Shown here: positions 52,766 to 61,591 of the stretch, piece after piece
Position numbering within the stretch: position 1 is the stretch's first letter
Layout: each line of letters starts with the position of its first letter
Assembly (NCBI GenBank): GCA_900548345.1
Contig: URKA01000010.1
Location: 1 to 64,000 of the forward strand
Direction: 5' to 3'
Length of the DNA stretch: 64,000 bases
Source: an uncultured Paraprevotella sp.
GTDB taxonomy: Bacteria; Bacteroidota; Bacteroidia; Bacteroidales; Bacteroidaceae
Program-made: the position numbers and the translations under genes
The notes under the pieces: generated by a model
Databases searched by the model: none
What the model saw: only the letters and a program-made list of their open reading frames with translations
What the model was told of the DNA's origin: nothing

Positions 52766-52801
52766 AAACTGCGGCGAACATGATTCTGTTTGCCGCAGTT
52801 T
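52766..52801. terminator. Terminator between the GH38 and outer-membrane barrel genes
   Basis: A 15-bp stem with one G-U pair (AAACTGCGGCGAACA at 52766-52780, TGTTTGCCGCAGTTT at 52787-52801), a 6-nt loop and A/T ends on both sides, suited to both convergent genes. Confidence 0.8.
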
Positions 52802-52817
52802 GTATGTATGTTTCTGC

Positions 52818-55745
52818 CTATTCTCCTCTTTGTTTGGAGGGCTTGATGTTCAAGTTGTAGGTAAGGCGTAGCATGGCATAACTGGGGATGACGTTGCGCC
52901 AAGTCTCGTAGCGTCCTTGTCCGTTCAATGTTTGGGTGATGTTGGAAAGTTGTCCGAGGATGTCGAATCCGTCGAGAGAGAGTGTCATTCGTTTCTTAAA
53001 GAATCTCTTCGAAAGGGTGGCGTTCCATACGATGTCGTCCGTGTTCATGCTGTTTTCACCGTAGCCCCGTCGGCTGTACAGGGTCAGGTCGGTGTTGAAT
53101 TGCAGGTCCCAAGGCAGTTTGGCTTGCGCTGTCAGACCATAGCTGTAGTCGTAGGTGTTGAGGGTGGTGAAGTCCTCCCGGCCACTGGTCAGGTAATTCC
53201 ATGTGCAACGGGCTTTTGCCCCCAACTTTATGTCATGAGGGAAGGTATATTCCAAGTTGAGGTTTCCGCCTGAGTTGTAAGTCTGTACGGTGCTGCGTAC
53301 CGGAGCCTTGCTGTCTGTCACTCCGATAAGGTCTACCGAGTTGTAGAGGCGCGACTGTAGTCTGACCGTCAGTGAGAGGCGACGGGCTTTGTCGAGTGGC
53401 ATGGAGTAGTTCACGTTTCCGCCGATGTTGTAATTCCCGTTCACGTTTTCGGGGCGGTAGGTGCGCACGCCTGTTTCCTTGTCGTACACGTATCCTTGTG
53501 CGACGGCATCCTGTGTGATGGAGTAGCTCCAATAGGTATTGAAGTAGCGTTGCTTGCGGTTGCTGTTCAGGTAATAGTACACTGAGATGTTGTGCTGGTG
53601 CGAGTTTCTCAATCCGGTATTGCTCAGGCGGATGTTTAACGGGTCGTCGGTGGAACGGATGTCGATGTATGAGGTCATGGACGGGAAGGAGACACTTTTG
53701 TTATAACGGATGTCGATGCCTCGTTGGTAGTTGTTCCACCGTCCGTAGACCCTGAAGCTCGGCTCGAACATGATATGCCGGCGGCTGACGGTGGTGTCCA
53801 GCCGTTCGCGCCGGTAGTCTAACGTTTGCCATACGTACATGAGCGGAAGGCGAGCCTCCACGAACCACCAGGTGCCATTTCCCGATGCCCGCGGCCTGCC
53901 TCCCCATTGGGCATAGAGGCTTCCCCGGTGCGAGTAATCGGTCAGGTAAGACCGATAGCTGTTGGGGGAATCTAACGTCTGTTGCAGAAGTTCCGTTTCG
54001 GAGGGTAACATCCCCAAGGGATGGTCGCCATCCTCTTCCCAACCTGCCAGTTCGTCGAGCCGATATAACTCATAACGTTTGGTGTTGTCGTGCCAATGGT
54101 AGTTGTAGCCCGGTGCTACTGCCAGGTTGCAAGGGAACCAAAGCCAGTATTCCCCTCCGGCATTGAAGTTCAAATTGCGGATAGGACCGTCGTCGTTGGT
54201 GTATTTGTTGCGGAAATCCGTCTGTCCGCCGCCTGCAGGATAGTCCAGCCTGTAGTGCTCATACCATCTTTGCTCGTAATCGCTGTACCGGACATTGGTA
54301 TAAAGGTCCAGGTTGTCGTTGGCAATGCCGGTCTTGATGCTTGAATTGGCATTGAAGTCGGCGGTTGTCCTGTTGCCTTTGTTATTCTGGTTGGTCTTGG
54401 AACGGTTGATGGTGATGCGGCGCATAAGGTCGCCGATTACGGGCGAGGCAAGGCTGTCCAGCAGGTTGCCGTAGGCGTACGGTTCGGGGGCGGTGTTGAA
54501 CGTGCCGGAAAGGTAAGTGTTGCGGTCGTCCCATCTGCCCCAACTGAACGACGGTTGCAACTTTAGGAATACTTTGTCCCATGTGAACTGGAACGTGTGC
54601 GCAGTGTTAAACCACGTCTGGCAGAAGAACTGTTCGTGTGCTTCCTTGGAATGTGTATTTCCGTTGGGCAGGAAGTTCACGCCCGTGGTCTGCGAACGTA
54701 CGTCCGTGTCGAAGTGCAGGTAAGACGCGCTTCCGTTGAGTTTGTACTTCCCGTCTTTTTCGTTCACCATGTAGTTCACTCCGAAGTTTTTGTTCGAGCG
54801 CACTCCTTCGCCCAGTTGCGCCGGTGTCCATTCACCGTTGTCACCCGGTTGGCGGTTCTCGTTCATATTGTTGACATTGGCGAAGGCGGTGAAACGCGTG
54901 TGGGGTGTGGACCGCAGACTGAAGAAGCGGGCACGGTAGCGTTCCGATGTGCCGTATGCCCCTTCGGCATTGGCGAGCCATCCCACGGAGTATTCTTTTT
55001 TCAGGCGAACGTCCATGACCAGTTCCTCGTCGCCCGTCTTCCGTCCGAGAAATTCGCTTGTTTCCCCGTCTTTTTCGTACACTTTCACGTCCTTGACCGC
55101 ATAGGCAGGCAGGTTTTCGAGCATGACGGAAGGTTTGCTTTTGAAGAAGTCTTCTCCGTTGAGCAGCAGGTTCTCCACGTAACGTCCGTTTACGAGGATG
55201 CGTCCGTCGTCTTTCAGCTCCACGCCCGGCAGTTGGCGGATGAGCGCGTCAAGCATGGAACCTTCTGCCAGTTGGAAAGCATCGGCATTGTAGACCACCG
55301 TGTCCCCTTTGGTGTAAATCTTCACTTTTGTGGCTCTCACGGTCACTTCTCCTAACGTTTTATGCTTGATGGTTTTCTCCATATAGACGTCGGCAATGAA
55401 GTGTGCCACTTCTCGGCGGCGGAAGGTGAAAGAGTCCACGGGAACGTCTTGCGTTTCATACCCTTCGGCTTTGAAGCGCAGGATGTAGGGATGGGCAGGG
55501 CGTTCTTTCATATCGAAGAACCATGCCGATGTCCGGTCGGCTATCCGGTTGTTTTTGTTATTGCGCATGGAGTCGAGCGTGACGTAGTGCTTGTCCATAA
55601 GTTCCACTTTCACTTCATAGATTTGTTGGCGCGTGACGGAATTGAATACACCGCCGTAGATGACCTGACCTTTGGTTTCGAAACAGACAAGGAACAGGAG
55701 GACGGCTGTAAGGGGTGTAAAGGGAGTGAAGAATTTACTTCTCAT
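52818..55745 (-). CDS. Outer-membrane beta-barrel protein with carboxypeptidase-regulatory and plug domains
   Basis: 975 residues from the ATG at 55745; a 27-residue extension was rejected because it precedes the signal peptide. After the signal peptide come a carboxypeptidase-regulatory-like beta-domain (GGVFNSVTRQQIYEVKVELMD), a plug-like domain (VTVRATKVKIYTKGDTVVYNADAF, LDALIRQLPGVELKDDGRILVNG) and a long barrel of aromatic-rich strands ending PSYAMLRLTYNLNI. It resembles the CarboxypepD_reg/outer_membrane beta-barrel family that is related to TonB-dependent receptors. It has no SusD-like partner next to it, so it is not a SusC-type transporter. Substrate unknown. Confidence 0.82.
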   Translation of the reverse strand: MRSKFFTPFTPLTAVLLFLVCFETKGQVIYGGVFNSVTRQQIYEVKVELMDKHYVTLDSMRNNKNNRIADRTSAWFFDMKERPAHPYILRFKAEGYETQDVPVDSFTFRRREVAHFIADVYMEKTIKHKTLGEVTVRATKVKIYTKGDTVVYNADAFQLAEGSMLDALIRQLPGVELKDDGRILVNGRYVENLLLNGEDFFKSKPSVMLENLPAYAVKDVKVYEKDGETSEFLGRKTGDEELVMDVRLKKEYSVGWLANAEGAYGTSERYRARFFSLRSTPHTRFTAFANVNNMNENRQPGDNGEWTPAQLGEGVRSNKNFGVNYMVNEKDGKYKLNGSASYLHFDTDVRSQTTGVNFLPNGNTHSKEAHEQFFCQTWFNTAHTFQFTWDKVFLKLQPSFSWGRWDDRNTYLSGTFNTAPEPYAYGNLLDSLASPVIGDLMRRITINRSKTNQNNKGNRTTADFNANSSIKTGIANDNLDLYTNVRYSDYEQRWYEHYRLDYPAGGGQTDFRNKYTNDDGPIRNLNFNAGGEYWLWFPCNLAVAPGYNYHWHDNTKRYELYRLDELAGWEEDGDHPLGMLPSETELLQQTLDSPNSYRSYLTDYSHRGSLYAQWGGRPRASGNGTWWFVEARLPLMYVWQTLDYRRERLDTTVSRRHIMFEPSFRVYGRWNNYQRGIDIRYNKSVSFPSMTSYIDIRSTDDPLNIRLSNTGLRNSHQHNISVYYYLNSNRKQRYFNTYWSYSITQDAVAQGYVYDKETGVRTYRPENVNGNYNIGGNVNYSMPLDKARRLSLTVRLQSRLYNSVDLIGVTDSKAPVRSTVQTYNSGGNLNLEYTFPHDIKLGAKARCTWNYLTSGREDFTTLNTYDYSYGLTAQAKLPWDLQFNTDLTLYSRRGYGENSMNTDDIVWNATLSKRFFKKRMTLSLDGFDILGQLSNITQTLNGQGRYETWRNVIPSYAMLRLTYNLNIKPSKQRGE

Positions 55746-55963
55746 GCGATGGTTGGTTTTAGGTTTGTAAATAATGGATTTAAGGCATCCTGTTTTCAAT
55801 AATACGTGGAGATGCATTTTTTGCAACAGCCTAAAGCCATATTTTAGATAATATCTTTATTTTGCAAAAAGCAAAGAGGGGAGGTAGAATGCCATTGTCG
55901 GCACCGCGGAAATGTCGGTAAAAGGAACAGGAAGGGTTGGATAAATCTTTGTTTCCTGATAAT

Positions 55964-55996
55964 GAAAAAGTCCCGGTACCTGAAGGCAGCCGGGAC
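55964..55996 (-). terminator. Terminator of the sigma-factor operon
   Basis: GTCCCGG (55970-55976) and CCGGGAC (55990-55996) form a perfect stem. On the minus strand a run of T (55965-55969) follows. It separates the operon from the outer-membrane barrel gene, which must have its own promoter in 55746-55963. Confidence 0.75.
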
Positions 55997-56019
55997 ACAT
56001 TAACCTGTTTCTGGTTTGT

Positions 56020-56946
56020 TTACTTGTTTGCTGTTCGTTTTGTCGTGATGTATGAACCATCCCATATCGGGTTGTCTTCAGCCCAAGCCCTGGGAAGAAC
56101 CCCGTTCCCATTTTTTGCACCTTCCAGACGGATAAGGTATAACTTGTCGTTCTTCCATGCGGCTCCCATATACAAGGGGCGGCCGTCCGCCATGCGGATT
56201 CTTATACCGGTTTCTTCGTATTCCCAATACACGTCGTTGCTTGCCACGTAGATAACATCTTTTTTGAGGTGTTTGTGAAAGAGGTCGTAAAACAAGCGGT
56301 AATCTTTCTGAGTACATTGGGGGATAATGTACCGGTAGCCGTCCGAAAACGCCGTCGGGTCATTGTGAAGCCCTTTGTTGTGCACCACGCGTCCGTATTT
56401 CCCGTGGAAATGTATTTTCTGCTTGTCTGTTTCTTTGCGTGATACATATTGGTTGAACAGTTCTTCGAGTTCAGCGACGATGGTTTGGTCGGGGATGACA
56501 TCGTTCTCGGTTTGGGTAAAGATGTTTTTGGCTTGGTAGTAGAAAAATACGCCGGTAGGGCTGACGTTGATTTTGAGGAAATCTTGTTGTCCCCGGATGT
56601 CGGAACGCAGTGACATGACATAGATCTTTTGCAAGATGCCGCCGCTGTCTGTCTCTTCCGTGTGCTTGTGCAGGAACGGGGTGGTGTCCAGCTCTTTGAA
56701 GAGTTTGTCTATTGCAGGCTGGTGGTCTTCATAATCTTTGTGGTCTTTGAACCAGTATTCTACCCAATACTGGGCACCGGTCATCCATCTATTTTCCAAG
56801 AAGCATTTGGGAAACATACGGTCCAGTTTGTGGAATATGCTCATGGCTGTTTCGTTTTCCTGATAAAACTCTTGGGCGCATACGTGGTTTGTGCATATCA
56901 TGGCCGTTATCGCGGTCATGAGCCAGTGTTTAATATAAGTTTTCAT
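56020..56946 (-). CDS. Secreted protein of unknown function in the sigma-factor operon
   Basis: 308 residues from the ATG at 56946. A signal peptide (about 1-24, ending VCA before Q) exports it. The rest is a compact alpha/beta protein with no recognised motif (WMTGAQYWVEYWFKDHKDYEDHQ, IYVMSLRSDIRGQQDF, DVYWEYEETGIRIRM). Its start overlaps the end of the anti-sigma-like gene by 17 bp, so they are co-translated. This links it to the ECF sigma system. It could be a regulator input or a target, which cannot be decided. Confidence 0.6.
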   Translation of the reverse strand: MKTYIKHWLMTAITAMICTNHVCAQEFYQENETAMSIFHKLDRMFPKCFLENRWMTGAQYWVEYWFKDHKDYEDHQPAIDKLFKELDTTPFLHKHTEETDSGGILQKIYVMSLRSDIRGQQDFLKINVSPTGVFFYYQAKNIFTQTENDVIPDQTIVAELEELFNQYVSRKETDKQKIHFHGKYGRVVHNKGLHNDPTAFSDGYRYIIPQCTQKDYRLFYDLFHKHLKKDVIYVASNDVYWEYEETGIRIRMADGRPLYMGAAWKNDKLYLIRLEGAKNGNGVLPRAWAEDNPIWDGSYITTKRTANK

Positions 56947-57673
56947 GATCCGGGTAGATTGTTTCATACTGTTGGGAAAAATCGTTCATTCTTTTCTTTT
57001 GCATGTCGAATTCGGCTTGGATGTCTGTCAAGTCGGGCATGGTTTGTTGTGGGACTGCCGTGTTTGAATCTTGCATGGCAGCGTGGGACATGAGCATAGC
57101 GGCCGAGTCTTGTCCGGTGGAGAGGTCTGCCCGCATCGGCTCGTCTCTGTAGCCTGCTTCGAGTACTATTGTATCCCGAACGGTTATCACGATGGTGGTA
57201 GGTTCCGCAGGCATCGGTTTTTCGCTGAATAACGTATCGGTCTTCCATTTTATTTGTGTGAGGACGGTCGGGGATGTCGGCGTGGATACTACAGAAGACG
57301 TGGATTCTTTTTGCGAGAGGGTGAAACCTAAGAGAAAAAATACGGTTGCGATGGAGGCTGCCGTCATCCACCGTATGACGATTCGCTTTGTGCCATGTCT
57401 GTGGTCCGGTTGTTGTGGTGGTCCGGAGGGAGTGTCTGAATAGTTGGAATATTCTTCCGGTTGACAGGACTGCAACCATGCGTTTAGTTCTTCTTCCATG
57501 AAAGACGGTTCGCCCTTGTCGAACTGGTTGAACATGGCCTTGAAGTCGGCAAATTCCTTGTCGACATGCTGTGAACGGAAATATTCTCTCAGCAGGTCTT
57601 CTTCCTTTAGCGAGGTTTTTCCTTCCATGTACAGGTCAAGCCATCGTCTGATGTCCTTTTTATTTGTCGTCAT
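56930..57673 (-). CDS. Anti-sigma-factor-like single-pass membrane protein
   Basis: 247 residues from the ATG at 57673; a 63-residue upstream extension overlaps the sigma gene and was rejected. The cytoplasmic N-terminus (KKDIRRWLDLYMEGKTSLKEEDLLREYF) resembles the start of Bacteroidetes anti-sigma-like proteins, and a single membrane segment lies near 101-119 (RWMTAASIATVFFLLGFTL). The periplasmic part is short and ends in a helix (DIQAEFDMQKKRMNDFSQQYETI). It starts 2 bp after the sigma factor gene ends. Membrane topology and position suggest it holds the sigma factor inactive, which is inferred. Confidence 0.7.
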   Translation of the reverse strand: MTTNKKDIRRWLDLYMEGKTSLKEEDLLREYFRSQHVDKEFADFKAMFNQFDKGEPSFMEEELNAWLQSCQPEEYSNYSDTPSGPPQQPDHRHGTKRIVIRWMTAASIATVFFLLGFTLSQKESTSSVVSTPTSPTVLTQIKWKTDTLFSEKPMPAEPTTIVITVRDTIVLEAGYRDEPMRADLSTGQDSAAMLMSHAAMQDSNTAVPQQTMPDLTDIQAEFDMQKKRMNDFSQQYETIYPDHENLY

Positions 57674-57675
57674 GG

Positions 57676-58176
57676 TCAATCTCTCCTTAACTTTAATTGT
57701 TTCATCATTTGTTTCCTTGCCCGTGACAATATGGTTCGCACAACCCCTTCCGTTGTTCCGATGATGCGGGCAATCTCGCCCATTTCCATCTGTTCCACCT
57801 GACGCATGCGGAGTACAGCCCGGTATTTGTCCGGCAGATTCCGGATGGCGGTGCGCAGCCATTCTTCGTTTTCGTTTCCTTCCATCTTCGCCTGTGCGTT
57901 TTGCTGTCCGTCGGGGGCGTCATGTCCATCCAGGCTTTCGTGTGGATGAGTCTTGAGCCGCCGCAGGCGGTCTATGCACAGGTTGCGGGTGACGGTCATT
58001 GCCATGGGAGCAAGGCTTTTGTTCCTGTCAAGCCGGTTGCGAAGGAGCCAAAGTTTGAGCAGGGCTTCTTGTACGATGTCTTCCGCCTCTTCCTCATCTG
58101 ACAGGTAGAAACGTGCAATATCTACGAGTTTGCCTCGTAGCATTGATACCGCTATTTCAAATTCTGTCTTTTCCAT
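57676..58176 (-). CDS. ECF-type RNA polymerase sigma factor
   Basis: 166 residues from the ATG at 58176 (MEKTEFEIAV); an ATG 9 bp earlier is also possible, and a much longer frame upstream was rejected. Region 2 is visible in LVDIARFYLSDEEEAEDIVQEALLKLWLLRNRLD and region 4 in LRTAIRNLPDKYRAVLRMRQVEQMEMGEIARIIGTTEGVVRTILSRARKQ, which is the sigma-70 family ECF pattern. It is the first gene of an operon with an anti-sigma-like membrane protein and a secreted protein, so it likely responds to an envelope signal. The regulon is unknown. Confidence 0.9.
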   Translation of the reverse strand: MEKTEFEIAVSMLRGKLVDIARFYLSDEEEAEDIVQEALLKLWLLRNRLDRNKSLAPMAMTVTRNLCIDRLRRLKTHPHESLDGHDAPDGQQNAQAKMEGNENEEWLRTAIRNLPDKYRAVLRMRQVEQMEMGEIARIIGTTEGVVRTILSRARKQMMKQLKLRRD

Positions 58177-58444
58177 GAGGTGCATGTGCAAGGGGCGGAA
58201 CCGTTTCCGACGACCGGTATATGACCGTGCTTTCTCCTTTGTATAAAGAATACGCAGAACTTCTTCTTTTGTTTCACCGGATGATGTTAAAGAATGTAAT
58301 AATTGAAATGCGGTGCGGAACGGTAGACGGACAAAAGGACTATCATATAAAAAGTGCTTCCCGCAGGATTTCTTTTTTTGAGTATAGCGCTTTTGTTCGA
58401 AGGGTATTTTGTGCGGAAACAAGCGAATGGTTCATTCGTGTTCG

Positions 58445-58981
58445 TTATCCTTGACTGAGTGCTTCCGGTGTATTCCCGAAAAGCCTTTTGTACTCGCTTT
58501 CGAAATTGGGTGTGAATACCTCCTTTCCCATATTCTCACGTATCTCTTCCATGCTCCAGAAACGTCCGCCATCCGTTTCCCGGCTGGGTGTCACCCCGTT
58601 GTCGTAGGTGCAGCGATGGGCAAAGACTAATTCCCGTTCCACAGGCGATTCAAAGACATAATGTGTGAGCAGTTCTGGGGTGAAGTCAGCCATACCCAAT
58701 TCCTCTTTGGCCTCGCGGCGTAGGGCTATGTCCACACTCTCTCCCAAGTCGATATGTCCGCCTACGGCAGTGTCCCACTTGCCCGGCTGAATGTCTTTCC
58801 ATGCCGGACGTTTCTGCAGATATAGCTCGCCGGCGCTGTTGAACACGTGCAGATGCACCACAGGATGCAACAGTTTGCTGCCGCTGTGGCATTCTCCGCG
58901 GCTTGCCGCTCCGGTGATGTTACCCTCTTCGTCCACGATGGGGAACATCTCATCGTTGTTGTCTTGTAAGGTTGCAATCAT
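58445..58981 (-). CDS. Nudix hydrolase
   Basis: 178 residues. The complete Nudix box G-x5-E-x7-R-E-x-x-E-E-x-G is in GHIDLGESVDIALRREAKEELGM (near residues 74-96). The N-terminus (FPIVDEEGNITGAASRGECHSG) resembles the isopentenyl-diphosphate isomerase-like YfcD/Idi branch. It hydrolyses a nucleoside diphosphate-linked substrate that cannot be named. It lies 18 bp after queA and is probably co-transcribed with it. Confidence 0.92.
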   Translation of the reverse strand: MIATLQDNNDEMFPIVDEEGNITGAASRGECHSGSKLLHPVVHLHVFNSAGELYLQKRPAWKDIQPGKWDTAVGGHIDLGESVDIALRREAKEELGMADFTPELLTHYVFESPVERELVFAHRCTYDNGVTPSRETDGGRFWSMEEIRENMGKEVFTPNFESEYKRLFGNTPEALSQG

Positions 58982-58998
58982 TTTCTTTAAATGTAGGG

Positions 58999-60237
58999 TC
59001 AGGGAATGAGTAATGAGCTGTCGCCGTAGCTCAGGAAACGGAAGCCGTGCGCCAGCGCGTAGTCGTAGATGGTGTGCCAGTCGCCATGCACAAAGGCCGA
59101 CACAAGCAGAAGCAGCGTGCTCTGCGGCTGGTGGAAATTTGTGACCATCATCCGCACGATGTGGTATTCGTATCCCGGCGCGATAATGATTTGTGTGCTG
59201 GTGTGCAGTGCCTGCAGGTCGTGGCGGTCCATATAGTCCCTTATCAGTTCCAGTGCCTGCAGGGTGGTCAGTGCGGCCTTACCTTGTTCGGTTTCTGCGG
59301 CGTATTCGTAAGGTGCCCATTGCGGCACGTGCAGTTCCTCTTCCGTGGCATCCGGATTCCGGCTGAGTGTCACACCTATATAATAAAGGCTTTCCAGTGT
59401 GCGCACGGAGGTGGTTCCCACGGCTATGCACTTTCCGCCGTGGGCAATCAGCTTGTCGATGGTGCTACGGTGCACGCAGATGTGTTCGGTGTGCATCTCA
59501 TGTCCTTCGATGTGTTCGCTCTTCACGGGCTTGAACGTGCCGGCCCCGACGTGCAGGGTTACTTCTTCGCGGTCGATGCCGTGCCCGTCCAGTTCAGCCA
59601 GCACCTTCGGCGTGAAATGCAGGCCGGCTGTAGGAGCCGCCACGCTTCCTTTGATTTTGGAATACACCGTCTGGTAGGTCGTCTTGTCGCTTTCCTGTGT
59701 CTGTCGGTTGAGGTAGGGAGGGATAGGGAGTTCGCCCGTCGCTTCAAGGATTTCCGCCCAGGTGGCGTTGCCGTTCCAATCGAAGTCGATAAGATGGCTT
59801 GTGCCCAGGTCTTCGCCGCGCGTGGCCGTAAGTGTGACCTCTTCTCCGTCAAGCGTGACGGTGAGCGACAGCGTTCCGGTTTTCCACTTCTTCAGATTAC
59901 CCACGAGGCACGACCATCGGCAGTGGCCTGTCTGCTGGAACATCAGCGCATAGTCGTGCGGTGCTATCGGTTCCAGACAGAATATTTCAATCTGTGCGCC
60001 GGTTTCCTTATGGAAGTGTAGCCTGGCCTGTATGACTTTCGTATTGTTGAACACCATAAGTTCCCCTTGCGGAAGGTAGGACGGCAAGGACGTGAAGACA
60101 TCTTCGCTCACTTTGCCGTGACGGTAGACCAACAGCTTGGAGCTGTCGCGTTCCGGCAGCGGGAATTTGGCGATACGGTTGTCCGGCAGGTCGTAATTGA
60201 AGTCCTTTATTTGGATTTGTTTGGTTTCTTCTATCAT
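58999..60237 (-). CDS. queA: tRNA S-adenosylmethionine ribosyltransferase-isomerase
   Basis: 412 residues. It transfers the ribosyl part of S-adenosylmethionine to preQ1 in the tRNA wobble position, the step to epoxyqueuosine. Family motifs include NYDLPDNRIAKFPLPERDSSKLLV at the start, GELMVFNNTKVIQARL near 53, the conserved AAPTAGLHFT near 194 and MVTNFHQPQSTLLLLVSAF near 367. It is somewhat longer than the E. coli enzyme because of a C-terminal extension. It shares a divergent promoter region with the DUF2027-Smr gene. Confidence 0.95.
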   Translation of the reverse strand: MIEETKQIQIKDFNYDLPDNRIAKFPLPERDSSKLLVYRHGKVSEDVFTSLPSYLPQGELMVFNNTKVIQARLHFHKETGAQIEIFCLEPIAPHDYALMFQQTGHCRWSCLVGNLKKWKTGTLSLTVTLDGEEVTLTATRGEDLGTSHLIDFDWNGNATWAEILEATGELPIPPYLNRQTQESDKTTYQTVYSKIKGSVAAPTAGLHFTPKVLAELDGHGIDREEVTLHVGAGTFKPVKSEHIEGHEMHTEHICVHRSTIDKLIAHGGKCIAVGTTSVRTLESLYYIGVTLSRNPDATEEELHVPQWAPYEYAAETEQGKAALTTLQALELIRDYMDRHDLQALHTSTQIIIAPGYEYHIVRMMVTNFHQPQSTLLLLVSAFVHGDWHTIYDYALAHGFRFLSYGDSSLLIP

Positions 60238-60257
60238 GTTTAGCTTTTTAATCCATG

Positions 60258-60275
60258 CAAATTTACGTATATTTG
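60258..60275. promoter_or_regulatory. Divergent overlapping promoters of queA and the DUF2027-Smr gene
   Basis: Two -7 boxes point outwards and lie only 2 bp apart: TAAATTTG on the minus strand (60265-60258, for queA) and TATATTTG on the plus strand (60268-60275, for the gene at 60298). The 60-bp gap leaves no room for separate promoters, so polymerase binding at one site would block the other. Confidence 0.55.
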
Positions 60276-60297
60276 CGGCAATTAAACAAGTGTAAGT

Positions 60298-61386
60298 ATG
60301 AAAATCGGAGATAAAGTCAGGTTTTTAAGTGAGGTGGGTGGCGGAATCGTCACAGGGTTTCAGGACAAGCATACGGCGCTGGTACAGGATGCCGACGGTT
60401 TTGATATTCCTATGCCCGTGCGTGAGTGTGTGGTGATTGAAACGGATGATTACAACATAGCCAAGGTGAATACCGGTACGTTCGATAAGGGAAAGTTGAA
60501 AGGACAGAAGCCTGCAGCTGTCAAAAGACATGAAGAAGAGGAGGATGAACGTCCAGTGACGTTTGTGCCCAAGCCGGTGGAACGGAGAGAAGGCGAGAAA
60601 CTGAATGTGCTGCTTGCCTTCGTGCCGATGAACCCTAAGGAGATGACAACCACGGCCTTCGAGGCTTACCTCGTGAACGACAGTAATTATTACGTGAATT
60701 TCCTTTATATGAGTGCGGAAGGTGCCAACTGGCGCGTGCGTTTCCAGGGCATTGCGGAGCCTAATACGAAACTGTTCATGGAAGAGTTCGACCGCTCGGA
60801 ACTGAATGGTCTTGAGCGGGTGTGCGTGCAATGCATGGCCTACAAGCAGGACAAGACATTCATGATGAAGCCGGTGGCACAGGTGGAATTGCGTGTGGAT
60901 ACGGTGAAGTTCTATAAGTTGCACACATTCCGTGACTCGGATTTCTTTGAGGAACCCGCTTTGTTGTATGACATCATAAAGGATGATGTGCCTGCGCGTC
61001 AGGTGTTTGTCAACGCGGAGCAGTTGCAGGATGCTCTTCTGAAAAAGGCGTCGGACGAGCGCGCCGAAGTGCGCCCTGCCCGGAAACACGAGCAACCGAA
61101 GAATCAGGTCCTTGAGGTCGACCTGCACATCAACGAATTGCTGGATAACACCAACGGGTTGAGCCACAAGGATATGTTGGACTGCCAGCTGAAAGAGTTC
61201 CGTCGGGTGATGGATGAGAACCTGAAGAACAAAGGCCGGAAAATCGTCTTCATCCACGGAAAGGGCGAAGGCGTGTTGCGCAGCGAGCTGCTCAAAGAGT
61301 TGAAGCGCGTCTATAAGAACTGTACCTGGCAGGATGCGTCCTTCCGTGAGTACGGTTTCGGAGCCACGATGGTGACTGTGCACTGA
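60298..61386 (+). CDS. DUF2027 and Smr domain protein
   Basis: 362 residues. The N-terminal ~60 residues (MKIGDKVRFLSEVGGGIVTGFQDKHTALVQDADGFDIPMPVRE) and the middle domain (LNVLLAFVPMNPKEMTTTAFEAYLVNDSNYYVNF) form DUF2027. The C-terminus is an Smr domain with VDLHINELLDN near 280 and the IVFIHGKGEGVLRSEL motif near 317. Smr domains can nick or cut nucleic acid, and some act on stalled ribosomes in related proteins; which applies here is unknown. Cytoplasmic, no signal peptide. Confidence 0.9.
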   Translation: MKIGDKVRFLSEVGGGIVTGFQDKHTALVQDADGFDIPMPVRECVVIETDDYNIAKVNTGTFDKGKLKGQKPAAVKRHEEEEDERPVTFVPKPVERREGEKLNVLLAFVPMNPKEMTTTAFEAYLVNDSNYYVNFLYMSAEGANWRVRFQGIAEPNTKLFMEEFDRSELNGLERVCVQCMAYKQDKTFMMKPVAQVELRVDTVKFYKLHTFRDSDFFEEPALLYDIIKDDVPARQVFVNAEQLQDALLKKASDERAEVRPARKHEQPKNQVLEVDLHINELLDNTNGLSHKDMLDCQLKEFRRVMDENLKNKGRKIVFIHGKGEGVLRSELLKELKRVYKNCTWQDASFREYGFGATMVTVH

Positions 61387-61412
61387 CCCGTCCCGACAGA
61401 CGGCAAGACCAG

Positions 61413-61457
61413 ATATGCAACGAGGCACATCCTTATAGGGTGCGCCTCGTTGCATAT
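61413..61457. terminator. Hairpin after the DUF2027-Smr gene
   Basis: A perfect 14-bp stem (ATATGCAACGAGGC at 61413-61426, with 61444-61457). No U tract follows on the plus strand, so efficient termination is uncertain. Confidence 0.5.
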
Positions 61458-61591
61458 ATCCGCAAGGTGAACGTGCTTTTTCCTCATGCAGAAAGGAATA
61501 AATATACGGATAGGCTTGTCTACGTCGAAAAAAAGCCGTACCTTTACAACCGATTTTTACAAAACCCTGAAAAACTTGATTTAAAAGACTG

